Assembly: GCA_022450155.1 (NCBI GenBank)
Contig: JAKUQR010000006.1
Span: 88,307 to 152,306, forward strand
Reading direction: 5' to 3'
Length of the DNA stretch: 64,000 nt
DNA from: Gammaproteobacteria bacterium
GTDB lineage: Bacteria; Pseudomonadota; Gammaproteobacteria; Arenicellales; UBA868
Numbering within the stretch: position 1 is the stretch's first letter; the number at the start of each line of letters is the position of its first letter. This document shows, in pieces, positions 43,554-52,943 of this stretch. The position numbers were made by a program, and so were the translations under genes. Below the pieces are notes generated by a model. The model searched no databases and had not been told where the DNA came from. It saw only the letters and a list, made by a program, of their open reading frames with translations.

Positions 43554-45107
43554 GTGAATATCGCAGCGCTATTGCAGAAATCGGCACGCAGCTTTGGCAC
43601 ATCGCCGGCAGTGTCGTACGCCACGTGCGTCCATATGACCTACAGTGAACTCGCCGATCGGGTACAGAAGCTCGCGTCTGGCTTCGTGAACTGCTGCGGT
43701 CTGAAGCGCGGTGACAGGGTGGGGATTGCTATGACCAATTGCCCTGCATTTACAGAAGTGCTCTATGCGATCTGGCACGCGGGACTGGTTGCAGTGCCGA
43801 TGAATGCCAAGCTTCATCAGCGCGAGATCAGCTACATCATTAAAAATGCCGGCGTACGTTTATGTATGGTCAACCGCGACCTAGAGGCGGCGGTCGGTCC
43901 ACTGTGCGATTCGGTTGAGCGCCTGGATCGGGTTGTCAATGTTGACACCGCTGACTATCGGAGCCTGCTGAACTCGTCTGAACTTGCACTCCAAAGCGTC
44001 AATGCAGACGATCCGGCCTGGTTGTTCTATACCAGCGGCACCACAGGAAGGCCTAAGGGTGCGACCTTGTCTCATCGTAATCTGATGATGATGACGCTGA
44101 GTTATTTTGCTGATCTGGAGACTCTCTCGTACCGCGATTGCATCATCCACTCAGCACCCCTGTCCCACGGGTCGGGTCTTTACGGTATTCCGCACCTGGC
44201 GAAGGCTGCTAACCAGGTGGTGCCTGAAAGTGGCGGTTTTGATCCGCTGGAAATCAACGAACTGTTGGTCAAGTGGCCCAGCTCGGGTTTTTTCTTTGCA
44301 CCAACGATGATCGTTCGTCTGCTGGCTTCGGGTGCTGTAGACGGAGAGGCACGAACAAATCTCAGGACCATTATTTATGGCGGTGGACCGATGTATACGC
44401 AGGACCTGTTTCAGGCATTGGATGTTTTTGGCCCGCGACTGATCCAGATCTATGGTCAGGGTGAGTCACCGATGACTATTAGTTATCTTTCTAAACTTAT
44501 GCATGAAGATAAGACCCACCCGCGATTCACTGAGCGAATGTCGTCTGTCGGTATTCCACGGACAGATGTCGAGCTTGCCGTGGTGGATGAAAACGGACGG
44601 TTGGCCGAAGACAACCAACCGGGTGAGATCATTGTTCGTGGTGAGGTCGTGATGAAGGGATACTGGGAGAACCGGGAAGCGACAGCCGCTGCACTTAAAG
44701 ATGGTTGGCTGTACACGGGTGATGTCGGTGTGATTGATGCAGACGGATTTCTGACATTGAAAGATCGCACCAAGGACATGATCATCTCCGGCGGTTCTAA
44801 TATTTATCCGCGTGAAGTCGAGGAAGTGCTGTTACAACATGATGCGGTTCTTGAGGCCTCGGTCGTCGGTCGATTCCACCCGGACTGGGGAGAAGAGGTA
44901 GTGGCTTTCATAGTCCTTAAACCCGGTGGCAAGGCCAGCAAGCTGGATCTGGATAATGTTTGTCTGGAAAACATTGCTCGTTTCAAGCGTCCCAAGAATT
45001 ATCGATTCCTGGACAGTCTGCCGAAGAACAACTACGGCAAAATTCTAAAAACAGTGCTTCGCGAGCAACTGGAATCCGAATCTGACGACACAGACGCACC
45101 GCACTGA
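43554..45107 (+). CDS. AMP-dependent acyl-CoA synthetase/ligase
   Basis: 517 residues; P-loop YTSGTTGRPKGATLSHRN near residue 160, QIYGQGE in the middle, YTGDVG and catalytic Lys in NNYGKILKTVLR at the C-terminus. Activates a carboxylic acid (fatty or aromatic) to its CoA ester. GTG start at 43554. Divergent from the PaaI thioesterase and convergent with the cupin gene (8-base gap). Confidence 0.92.
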   Translation: MNIAALLQKSARSFGTSPAVSYATCVHMTYSELADRVQKLASGFVNCCGLKRGDRVGIAMTNCPAFTEVLYAIWHAGLVAVPMNAKLHQREISYIIKNAGVRLCMVNRDLEAAVGPLCDSVERLDRVVNVDTADYRSLLNSSELALQSVNADDPAWLFYTSGTTGRPKGATLSHRNLMMMTLSYFADLETLSYRDCIIHSAPLSHGSGLYGIPHLAKAANQVVPESGGFDPLEINELLVKWPSSGFFFAPTMIVRLLASGAVDGEARTNLRTIIYGGGPMYTQDLFQALDVFGPRLIQIYGQGESPMTISYLSKLMHEDKTHPRFTERMSSVGIPRTDVELAVVDENGRLAEDNQPGEIIVRGEVVMKGYWENREATAAALKDGWLYTGDVGVIDADGFLTLKDRTKDMIISGGSNIYPREVEEVLLQHDAVLEASVVGRFHPDWGEEVVAFIVLKPGGKASKLDLDNVCLENIARFKRPKNYRFLDSLPKNNYGKILKTVLREQLESESDDTDAPH

Positions 45108-45115
45108 CCAATAAG

Positions 45116-45805
45116 TTAGTCGGTTTCGTTGTGCCAGAGCAGGAACAATGCGAGAAGAGGGGTTTCGCTGCTGCGTACGCCATGCAGGTCCAGTGGATGG
45201 TTATACAGCAGATTGCCCGCTGATACCACGCGGTACTCTGTGCTGCCGCCGTAGCGCCAGCTAGCCGTACCGGACAACGTGAGGTAAAGCTCCGGTGGTG
45301 GGTGGCGGTGTTCGGGATAGGCCAGTCCGGGATCCAGGTAGAGCAGGCCGGCGGTGTGGTGCTTTAAATCGAAAAGATCGTTGAAACTACACACTGCGAT
45401 CTTGTTTCCCATGTCGGGCGTTCTAGGGGATTCGGTCCAGGGTAGATGATCGCCGAGTTCAATGAGTCGTCGTGCCAAACGGGTATCCTGGGCCTTACGC
45501 AGTTCAGTAGAGGCCTTGATTGTCGCTGCCGGCGGCGATTTAGGTATCGCCGAACCGATAGCTTCTGCAAATCCATGCGCGGCAGATTCATGGTCGGGTG
45601 ATTCGGCACACACACGCATTGCCCGCGCTACAGACAGCAGAAACTGGCGGGTCTGTTCAACGAGACTGATATCGGGGATGTTTGACAACGACAAGTGAGT
45701 TGAGCTCGAGGGTGCTGAACGTGCAGACATTGTAGCGTTGTTGAGCGGCAGGTCGTACTTGTAGAGATCAGTGAACCGGTTCACAATGTCAGCGCCCATG
45801 ATCAC
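45116..45805 (-). CDS. DMSP-lyase-family cupin protein
   Basis: 229 residues with a helical N-terminal half and one C-terminal cupin: H166 and H168 in EHRHPPPELY (HxHxxxExY, E172, Y174) and H208 in LDLHGVRSS. Same layout as the cupin at 1.0-1.6 kb, so two such proteins occur in one window. Lyase on DMSP or a similar sulfonium/betaine is inferred, not shown. GTG 45805 and ATG 45799 are both possible starts. Confidence 0.7.
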   Translation of the reverse strand: MIMGADIVNRFTDLYKYDLPLNNATMSARSAPSSSTHLSLSNIPDISLVEQTRQFLLSVARAMRVCAESPDHESAAHGFAEAIGSAIPKSPPAATIKASTELRKAQDTRLARRLIELGDHLPWTESPRTPDMGNKIAVCSFNDLFDLKHHTAGLLYLDPGLAYPEHRHPPPELYLTLSGTASWRYGGSTEYRVVSAGNLLYNHPLDLHGVRSSETPLLALFLLWHNETD

Positions 45806-45927
45806 GATCGTCTCAGCCCGCCTGATATTGTTTTGATCCCACCCGATCGTAATCGGGCTTCGGTGTTCTATACAACCGTCGTTGTCACAGTTGGAATTTC
45901 CAGGTCTGATGTGTTTGTCATTGCGAA

Positions 45928-47151
45928 ATGAGTGCCGCGAACAATTCAGTAAATAGTCAATATCCTGTGCCGCCGCAGCCGACCTGGTTGCTGGTGCTGA
46001 TCGTATCGACCAGTATCTTTGCCACCACCATAATTACGCCTTCGCTGCCGGGTATCACGGAATTGTTTTCGGTGACGGCCCAGCAGACACAGATGGTCAT
46101 CACCGGTTTCCTCGCCGCAACCGCTGTTGGGCAACTTTTTTTTGGGCCGTTTTCCGATCGATTCGGCAGGCGGATACCCTTGCTGGCCGGACTCGGACTA
46201 TATCTTGCCGGTTCAATCATGGCGCTTGTGGCGACCGATCTGTCTGTTCTGGTTCTGGCCCGCTGTGTTCAGGGCGTTGGCGCTGCGGCCGCTATGGTGC
46301 TGTCGCGGGTGATCATCAATGACACCCACGCACCGCGAGCTGCTGCCGCCAGTATGGCTGCAGTCATGTCTGCGACTGCGTTGGCACCGATGCTGGCGTT
46401 CTCGCTCGGTGGTGTGCTTTACGATGCTTTTGGTTGGCAGGGTGGCATGGGGGTTACCGTGCTGCTGGGTGCTGTGGCCTTTATATCGGCACTGATTATT
46501 CTTGGGGAGACGCACCGCTCTCGGCAGAGTCGGTTAAGCCTGGAATCGGTCGCCCTCAACTATATAGGGCTCTTGCGCAACAAGCAGTTCTTGTTGTTTG
46601 CAGGAAATCTCGGGTTTCAGGCATCTATTTTCTTTGCTTTTCTATCTTTTCTGCCCTTTGCTTTCCATAAATTGGGTTACTCGGCTGCCGCCTTCGGATT
46701 TTTTGTTACTGTACTTCCCATTGGTTTTCTGATCGGCAGCGGGGTGAGCCGCAAGCTGACCCCGTTGTGGGGCATCCCGCGGATGGTACGGACGGGGTCG
46801 TCCTTGTCGATCCTCGCGACGGGGGCAATGGCTGTGCTTGCTTTTGTCGGGCATCGTTCGGTGTGGGCACTGTTGTTGCCGGCCATGTTGTTTGCCTTTT
46901 CTAATGGGCTGGTCGTTGCAAATGCGACCATGGGTGCGGTTAACGCCGCGCATCGGTCTGTCGCTGGATTTGCTTCCGGTCTTGCTGGCAGCTTCCAGTT
47001 GGCATTTGCTTCCTTAGTCGCCTGGTTGACTGTTTACATGGGTGCGGCGGAGGACGTTCGGGTCGGCATTGCAGTGGTATTCACGATGGCGTTGGTGGGA
47101 ACTGCGCTGGCGTTTCTGATCCCCTTAGACAGTGGCGATTCAATGCCTTGA
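45928..47151 (+). CDS. MFS transporter, Bcr/CflA-type drug resistance family
   Basis: 407 residues with twelve predicted helices. PFSDRFGRRIPLLAGLGLYLAGS contains the MFS signature loop (GxxSDRxGRR). Typical of Bcr/CflA exporters of drugs or metabolites. Upstream of the gamma-glutamyltransferase (117 bases), with which it may share transcription. Substrate unknown. Confidence 0.88.
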   Translation: MSAANNSVNSQYPVPPQPTWLLVLIVSTSIFATTIITPSLPGITELFSVTAQQTQMVITGFLAATAVGQLFFGPFSDRFGRRIPLLAGLGLYLAGSIMALVATDLSVLVLARCVQGVGAAAAMVLSRVIINDTHAPRAAAASMAAVMSATALAPMLAFSLGGVLYDAFGWQGGMGVTVLLGAVAFISALIILGETHRSRQSRLSLESVALNYIGLLRNKQFLLFAGNLGFQASIFFAFLSFLPFAFHKLGYSAAAFGFFVTVLPIGFLIGSGVSRKLTPLWGIPRMVRTGSSLSILATGAMAVLAFVGHRSVWALLLPAMLFAFSNGLVVANATMGAVNAAHRSVAGFASGLAGSFQLAFASLVAWLTVYMGAAEDVRVGIAVVFTMALVGTALAFLIPLDSGDSMP

Positions 47152-47267
47152 GGACCCCGCGCGCTGGCATAATCCACCTATTGACCAACGTTCCAAATTT
47201 GAACTCAAGATATCGACACGCATCCTGACGGTTGTTAAACCGGAAGAGAAGAATAAAAGGATAAGAA

Positions 47268-48875
47268 ATGAACCAGATAGAAACGACACATGACATCCTG
47301 GGTGGGCGCCCCACAGTGCGATCGATGAACGGTATGGTGGCCGCGGCACATCCGTTAGCGGCCAACGCTGGTGCCGAGATCCTTCGCAAAGGGGGTAATG
47401 CATTCGATGCAGTCGCCGCCACCGCTGCTGCTCTGAACGTTGTCGAACCGTTTATGTCCGGGCTTGCAGGTGCCGGTGGTGCGACGATTTTCCTCGCCGC
47501 TGAAAGCACCGTCGAGACCATCGACTTCATTCCACCAGCCCCGGCAAGTTTCGATGTGAGCCAGGTTGACAAGGCAAAGACCGAGAGTGGGCCTAATGCG
47601 TCGGTCACGCCGGGAAACCTGGCCGGATGGTACGCGCTGCAGAGTCGTTACGGGCGTCTGGGTTTCGACGAGGTGCTGCAGCCGGCGATACGGCTGGCAC
47701 AGGATGGGTTCCCGGTGTCGAGCTTTTTTGTGGCGATGACCCGTGGCAGCGTAGGGCGGATCAAGGATCTCGAGTGGCGGCGGGTGTTCCGGGCGGAGCA
47801 AGACTGGCAGCCGGGCCAGGTCCTTCAGTTGCTGGATCTTGCTGCGACACTGGCACAGATCGCAACCGAGGGTACCGAGTATCTTTATGGCGGGGTTCTG
47901 GGCGAGAAGTTGGTCTCGCGAATCCAGTCTGAGGGCGGTGCCATTTCGATGGCTGACCTCGAGGCCGTTTCGCCAATCTGGGAGGCACCGATCTCGGCGC
48001 CTTATCACAACTACCGTGTCAATGTGCCGCCGCCGCCAGCAGAGTCTTTTCAGGTGCTGCTCAGTCTCAGGATACTCGAAGCATTTGATTTCAAAAATCG
48101 GGACTTACTCACCGCCGACCACCTGGACCTGGTTTTTCGGGTGATCCGGATCGCTGCGGGTGTACGAATCCAGAACAACCAGAAAGACCGCGCTGAGATC
48201 GATGCCCTGCTGACTGATGTTGATGAACTGGTGGCCCGTACCGCGGATGGCGAGCCGGTGATCGGACCGACAGAGAACTGGGCCAGCGGGGGGCCTTTTG
48301 ATCACTCAGCGCTTAAAGAGCATACCACCTCGATGTCTGTGGCCGACAGCGAAGGCAATTTGGTCTGCTTGACGCAGAGTTTGGGATCGCCCTACGGGTC
48401 CGGGGTGATGGTGCCTGGTACCGGAGTGGTGATGAATAATTTCCTGAACTGGGGAGATCTGGACCCATCCTCTCCCAATGTGATCACCGCAGGTCAGCGG
48501 TTGGCTATGTGCATGGCACCATCGATTACGACCGACGCCGGGCAGGGCGTGCTGTCACTGGGCACGCCGGGCAGTTATGGCATCCTGCAGACTACGGTTC
48601 AGGCGATGGTCGGTTACTTTGACTATGGTCTTGAATTGCAGGACGCCATCAATATGCCGCGCGCGCGGCTGCAGGACGGTACCGAGGTGCAGATCGAGAA
48701 CCGGGTCAGAGAGTCAGCCCGCAAAGCGCTCGAGTCCCTTGGGCATCGAATTACCGTGTTGCCGCCCTACTCGTGGGCTACCGGTGGTATGCAGGCTGTG
48801 GGTCGCGATGCGCAAAGCGGTGCACTGTCGGGCGCGGCAGACAATCGGCGCGATGGCGCCGCTATCCCGGTCTGA
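47268..48875 (+). CDS. ggt: Gamma-glutamyltranspeptidase family protein, cytoplasmic type
   Basis: 535 residues without a signal peptide, so probably cytoplasmic. N-terminal GGNAFDAVAATAAALNVVEP and a catalytic Thr (T354) in EHTTSMSVADSEGN at the autocleavage site are the Ntn-hydrolase hallmarks. Cleaves gamma-glutamyl bonds. AAAGGATAAG precedes the ATG. Only 25 bases before RidA. Together with a glutamine-synthetase-like ligase elsewhere in the window, a gamma-glutamylated amine could be made and cleaved; that is inference. Oxamate amidohydrolase-type homologues are an alternative. Confidence 0.85.
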   Translation: MNQIETTHDILGGRPTVRSMNGMVAAAHPLAANAGAEILRKGGNAFDAVAATAAALNVVEPFMSGLAGAGGATIFLAAESTVETIDFIPPAPASFDVSQVDKAKTESGPNASVTPGNLAGWYALQSRYGRLGFDEVLQPAIRLAQDGFPVSSFFVAMTRGSVGRIKDLEWRRVFRAEQDWQPGQVLQLLDLAATLAQIATEGTEYLYGGVLGEKLVSRIQSEGGAISMADLEAVSPIWEAPISAPYHNYRVNVPPPPAESFQVLLSLRILEAFDFKNRDLLTADHLDLVFRVIRIAAGVRIQNNQKDRAEIDALLTDVDELVARTADGEPVIGPTENWASGGPFDHSALKEHTTSMSVADSEGNLVCLTQSLGSPYGSGVMVPGTGVVMNNFLNWGDLDPSSPNVITAGQRLAMCMAPSITTDAGQGVLSLGTPGSYGILQTTVQAMVGYFDYGLELQDAINMPRARLQDGTEVQIENRVRESARKALESLGHRITVLPPYSWATGGMQAVGRDAQSGALSGAADNRRDGAAIPV

Positions 48876-48900
48876 GTGGAGTGAATCGAGAACGATCAGC

Positions 48901-49284
48901 ATGAAAACCGCAGTTCACCCCCAAAACGCGGCGGCACCCAAAGGGCCTTATTCACCCGGGGTCACCGTCTCTGGGCGTGTCCTGTATGTCTCAGCACAGG
49001 GCCCCTTTGATCCAGAGACGGGCGAAGTTGTTGGCGATACGTTTGAGGCCCAGGTCGAACGTGTGTTTGAGAATATGAAAGTGATCGTCGAGGATGCCGG
49101 AGCCAGCCTGGCCGATGTCGTCAAACTCACAGTCTTTATAACTGACTGGGGTCATTTTGACTCGTTGAATCAGATGTGCACGCGTTATTTCACGGAACCC
49201 TATCCGGCGCGTACACCGGTGAAAATGGAACTGCCGGGTGCACTGTTTATGGCTGATGCGGTGGTCGCTCTGGCTGGCGACTGA
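48901..49284 (+). CDS. RidA family reactive-intermediate deaminase
   Basis: 127 residues: PKGPYSPGVTVSGRVLYVSAQ and DAGASLADVVKLTVFITD match RidA, and the binding Arg in YPARTPVKMELPG is retained. RidA family hydrolyses enamine/imine intermediates from amino acid metabolism. Follows the gamma-glutamyltransferase in the same operon (25 bases). A link to amine metabolism is plausible. Confidence 0.88.
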   Translation: MKTAVHPQNAAAPKGPYSPGVTVSGRVLYVSAQGPFDPETGEVVGDTFEAQVERVFENMKVIVEDAGASLADVVKLTVFITDWGHFDSLNQMCTRYFTEPYPARTPVKMELPGALFMADAVVALAGD

Positions 49285-49323
49285 GGAACTGAGGATTGTC
49301 AGACGTTTGAGTCGGCCGCTGGG

Positions 49324-49713
49324 TTAATCAGGAAAGTGCTCAGCGATCCAGTCCGGCACGGGGATGGCCGTACGAGCCTTCATATCCATGATGAGACAGG
49401 TGGCGAGTCCGTCAATTGGGATTGCACCGTCTGGCTTGATGATCTCATGACGTAAAACAAAGCTTTTGCGGCCACGTTCAACGGGCTCTGTGATGATGCG
49501 CAGCGCTTCACCGAGAAAACACTCGCCGCGGTAGTTGTAGTTGATATTGACCACAATCGTGCCGAATCCGGCTGGATCGAGTACCGGCTGACCGCATTGC
49601 TGATACCAGTCCTCCCGGGCAGTTTCCATGAATTTGACTGCCTGAACATGATTGAGGTGGCCGAGTGCGTCGGTGTGTTCCTGTTCTACGGTGATGAAGG
49701 TTTCAGATTTTAT
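49324..49713 (-). CDS. 4HBT-type acyl-CoA thioesterase with apparent AUA start
   Basis: The conserved hotdog part reads EHTDALGHLNHVQAVKF then METAREDW; catalytic Asp in TDALGH is inside the extended N-terminus. The first ATG (49629) would delete this conserved beginning. In frame, ATA at 49713 has GGAG eight bases upstream and no in-frame stop between. So the gene either starts at AUA or its ATG has mutated. Full length of about 129 residues is normal for the family. Confidence 0.65.
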   Translation of the reverse strand: MKSETFITVEQEHTDALGHLNHVQAVKFMETAREDWYQQCGQPVLDPAGFGTIVVNINYNYRGECFLGEALRIITEPVERGRKSFVLRHEIIKPDGAIPIDGLATCLIMDMKARTAIPVPDWIAEHFPD

Positions 49714-49854
49714 CGCAGCGTCTCCGGCCCCGGGCGGCCGCGCATCGGCAGGATGCGTGGCGCGTCAGATGAAATGAGGGCGATATGATAGTTGATTGTG
49801 GCCTGAGAAAAGCTGCCGTTGGCGACCTGGGCGACCTGGGTGTAAGCTTGTGTT

Positions 49855-50433
49855 ATGAGTCAAGAGTTGCCTGAAGTTCTCACCCTGGGCCACCCCCAAC
49901 TGGCTGAACCGTCGGTTTCTGTTGATCTGGAAGATATCAGCACAACCTTATTCCAGGAACGTCTGGCCCTGCTCGAGACGGGTCTTAAACGCCATGGTGC
50001 GAACGGTATTGCTGCACCGCAGCTTGGATGGTTCCAGCGGTTTTTTCTGATGCGTGATCCATCCGGATCGGGAGCTCTGGTGTATTGGATCAATCCAGAG
50101 ATCAAGATTCTCGATCCAGCACCGGTGTGGTACTGGGAGGGATGCCTGTCTGTACCCGGCCTCAAGGCGTATGTCGGTCGGCCCCGTGCGATCAAGGTCG
50201 ATGGCTACGACCGGGACGGCCGACCGCTCAGTCGTGAGTTTACAGACTGGGAAGCCCATCTATACCAGCATGAGCACGATCACCTGGATGGCATCCTGTT
50301 TCCCTATCGGGTAGCTGATCCCCGGCACATGGTGACCGCCGATGAACTTGAGCAGCGTGACCGCTGGCCAGACGGTTGGCCTGTGCCCGGCGCACGCGAA
50401 GCACCGATCAGAGTGGTGAACCCGGGCGGTTGA
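49855..50433 (+). CDS. def: Peptide deformylase (second type)
   Basis: 192 residues with all three deformylase motifs: GIAAPQLG (51-58), EGCLSVPG with C97, and QHEHDHLDG with H139, E140 and H143 holding the metal. Removes formyl groups from nascent proteins. It is a longer, non-housekeeping paralogue type, away from fmt, rsmB or other usual deformylase neighbours. 58 bases before the MBL gene on the same strand. Confidence 0.9.
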   Translation: MSQELPEVLTLGHPQLAEPSVSVDLEDISTTLFQERLALLETGLKRHGANGIAAPQLGWFQRFFLMRDPSGSGALVYWINPEIKILDPAPVWYWEGCLSVPGLKAYVGRPRAIKVDGYDRDGRPLSREFTDWEAHLYQHEHDHLDGILFPYRVADPRHMVTADELEQRDRWPDGWPVPGAREAPIRVVNPGG

Positions 50434-50491
50434 CAATGAACACGGTTGGTTTGCAGGAATTGTTTGAGCCCTTGCTGGCGCGGTCGGTCGC

Positions 50492-51376
50492 ATGAGTTCG
50501 CGCTCCAGAAAGCTGGGTGGGCTCGAGATTTTGCGAGTGCTGGAATTGGTGACACCATTCAGCGCGTTAGAATTTTTCCCTGAGACTGCCGAGGAAGACT
50601 GGGCACCCCATCGCCATTGGCTTGAACCGGATGCCATGGATCCCAAGACGGGAAAACTCAAGTTACCGATACAAAGTTATATTGTCCGAACCACCCACCA
50701 CACAATCCTGATCGATGCCTGTGTCGGAAACGACAAGTCGCGTGAGAACCGACCACACTGGCACCTTAAGTCCGACACGACTTACCTTGGTGCACTGGCT
50801 GCCCATGGCATTGATCCTGCGGACATAGATTTTGTCCTGTGTACCCACCTGCACTCTGATCATGTGGGCTGGAACACCCGGCTTGAGAGTGGCCGCTGGG
50901 TGCCGACTTTCCCGAATGCTCGCTATGTATTCTCGAAGCAGGAAGTAGAGCTCTGGCGCGATGTTGGACATGAAAAGTTCTCGCGCACTCCGTACGAAGA
51001 TAGTGTGCTGCCGATTATCGAAGCGGGCAGGGCCGAACTTGTCGCAAACGATTATGCATTGGACGATGAGGTCTTCCTGGAACCCACACCGGGACACACA
51101 CCCGGCCATGTTGCCATATCGCTGAAGTCAAAAGGTGCAGCGGCGGTGATGTGTGGTGACCTTATGCACTCGCCGGTTCAGTGCCTGCATCCTGAATGGA
51201 CGGCGTGGCCGGACTGGGATGCAGAGCAAGCGAAAGAAACGCGCTGGACGTTCCTGGATCGCTACTGTGAGAGCGATACCTTGATCTGTACTGCGCACTT
51301 CCCGCTGCCCTCAGCCGGCCACATCATTCGCGCAGAGGAGGCTTACCGCTTCGTCTATGACGAACCAGGATGGTGA
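50492..51376 (+). CDS. MBL-fold metallohydrolase (lactonase-like)
   Basis: 294 residues: THLHSDHVG (metal motif HxHxDH at 119-124), GHTPGH near 210 and GDLMHS, AHFPLPSAGH near 275. Similar to AHL lactonase/alkylsulfatase-like MBL hydrolases. Could hydrolyse lactones or other esters. Same orientation as the deformylase upstream. Substrate unknown. Confidence 0.88.
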   Translation: MSSRSRKLGGLEILRVLELVTPFSALEFFPETAEEDWAPHRHWLEPDAMDPKTGKLKLPIQSYIVRTTHHTILIDACVGNDKSRENRPHWHLKSDTTYLGALAAHGIDPADIDFVLCTHLHSDHVGWNTRLESGRWVPTFPNARYVFSKQEVELWRDVGHEKFSRTPYEDSVLPIIEAGRAELVANDYALDDEVFLEPTPGHTPGHVAISLKSKGAAAVMCGDLMHSPVQCLHPEWTAWPDWDAEQAKETRWTFLDRYCESDTLICTAHFPLPSAGHIIRAEEAYRFVYDEPGW

Positions 51377-51421
51377 GAGCTATGTTCAGTTTATCCTGAT
51401 GGTGTGTTACCGAATCAGCCG

Positions 51422-52279
51422 TTAGCCGGTCACAACTTCTTTGAACCGGCGCAGGGTCTCGATCTGATCATCGAGGTCGGGAATACGGTACATCGGATAG
51501 AGCATCACGATGTCGGCCCCCAGCTTACGCCAGCCCTCAGCGGCTGCGCCCCATTCATCAGGGTCGGCCTTGTCCATTCGCAGCCAACCTTCAATACCGA
51601 AGGCACTGGCATCGCGTCCGCAGTCGCTCAGATGATTTTGCAGTTGCTCGAGTTTGGCCTCTGCCTCGTGATCTGGAGTCATGATCGGCATCCACCCATC
51701 GCCGATCTGCGCCGCGCGTTTTACAACCGCGTCTGAACTGCCGCCAAACCAGATTGGGATCGGACGTTGCACCGGACGCGGTGTGATGTTGACCTCAGTG
51801 AAGTGGTGAAATCGACCCTGGTAGGTGACCAGATCGTCACACCAGAGTTTCTTGAGTACCTCGACCTGCTCACGCTGTCTGGCACCCCGGGTCTTCCAGT
51901 CTTCGTTTAACGCTTCGTACTCGACATGATTCCAGCCCACCCCGACGCCCAGGCGCAGCCGACCGCCGCTGAGTATGTCCACCTGTGCTGCCTGCTTGGC
52001 CACCACGCCGGTCTGGCGCTGGGGCAGAATCAGTACACCGCTTGCCAGGCCGATCGTTGTGGTGACCGCGGCCAAGAAGCCTAAGGTCACAAAGGTCTCG
52101 TGAAACGGATCCTGTTCGGTATACCGCGGTGACCAGCCGTCGCGTGCCGTTGCCCCGAAAACGTGGTCGGGTACTTCTATATGGTCGTAACCCAGTTCTT
52201 CGGCGGCTTGGGCCCAGTCACGAACCCGGACCGGGTCTGTTCCGATGTCGCGGGTTGGAAACCACGCACTGATCTGCAT
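51422..52279 (-). CDS. LLM class flavin-dependent oxidoreductase (luciferase-like)
   Basis: 285 residues from ATG 52279 (GGGAGAA upstream; a frame is open 26 codons further but reads poorly). Motifs MQISAWFPTRD, LPQRQTGVVAKQAAQVDILSGGRLRLGVGVGWNHVEYEAL typical of the F420/FMN luciferase-like monooxygenase family. Whether it uses F420 cannot be told; no F420 genes here. Ends 45 bases from the MBL gene (convergent). Confidence 0.85.
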   Translation of the reverse strand: MQISAWFPTRDIGTDPVRVRDWAQAAEELGYDHIEVPDHVFGATARDGWSPRYTEQDPFHETFVTLGFLAAVTTTIGLASGVLILPQRQTGVVAKQAAQVDILSGGRLRLGVGVGWNHVEYEALNEDWKTRGARQREQVEVLKKLWCDDLVTYQGRFHHFTEVNITPRPVQRPIPIWFGGSSDAVVKRAAQIGDGWMPIMTPDHEAEAKLEQLQNHLSDCGRDASAFGIEGWLRMDKADPDEWGAAAEGWRKLGADIVMLYPMYRIPDLDDQIETLRRFKEVVTG

Positions 52280-52472
52280 TGCTGTTCTCCCGACGGTCAT
52301 TTCACTATAGGGAAACCTTAACTGATATTGGCCTGTTTCGGGTAGTAGAAATTCCATTCCAAGCTGGTCAGGGAGATTTGCAGTCCGGAATTTGGCGGTC
52401 TATGGTCTGAACACGGCAGGTATTCAAGAAATGGGCTGTAGTGCCTGCAGCAAACAGTATCTGGAGAACATC

Positions 52473-52907
52473 ATGACAGAAAACTATGTTGATCCAACCC
52501 GGGATGCATTCAGAGCTTTTCGTTCTCTGAACGGTGAGGGCGAAATCCATATGCTCAATCTCGTTCGGTTGCGCCAGACTGCGGTATATCCGCAGCAGCA
52601 TGCCCGGCACGGGCAGGCGCTGAGCGGTGAGGAAGCATACCGGGCCTACGGTGAGGAGAGTGGGCCGATACTCAAAGCGGTGGGTGGGTCAATCGCCTAC
52701 AGCGCGAACTTCGAATCTGTTCTCATCGGTCCAGACAGCGAGTGCTGGGATATTGTATTTATTGCCCAGTACCCATCTACCGACGCGTTCGTTTCGATGG
52801 TCAAGAATCCTGATTACCAGAAAGCTGTAGTGCATCGTCAGGCAGCAGTGCGTACTTCCCGGTTGATTCGGCTCTCACCCAAGAAAGCCGGGGATCTGTT
52901 TGGCTGA
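52473..52907 (+). CDS. DUF1330-type dimeric alpha-beta barrel protein
   Basis: 144 residues from ATG 52473, preceded by GGAGAACATC. GEIHMLNLVRLRQTAVYP and a WDIVFIAQYPSTDAFVSMVKNPDY core are the DUF1330 pattern (dimeric alpha-beta barrel). A GTG/ATG frame opens upstream but does not look conserved. Function unknown. Divergent from the LLM oxygenase. Confidence 0.75.
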   Translation: MTENYVDPTRDAFRAFRSLNGEGEIHMLNLVRLRQTAVYPQQHARHGQALSGEEAYRAYGEESGPILKAVGGSIAYSANFESVLIGPDSECWDIVFIAQYPSTDAFVSMVKNPDYQKAVVHRQAAVRTSRLIRLSPKKAGDLFG

Positions 52908-52943
52908 ACAAGCTAAAAGGCGGATGCACAGTGGGAGAGTGGG

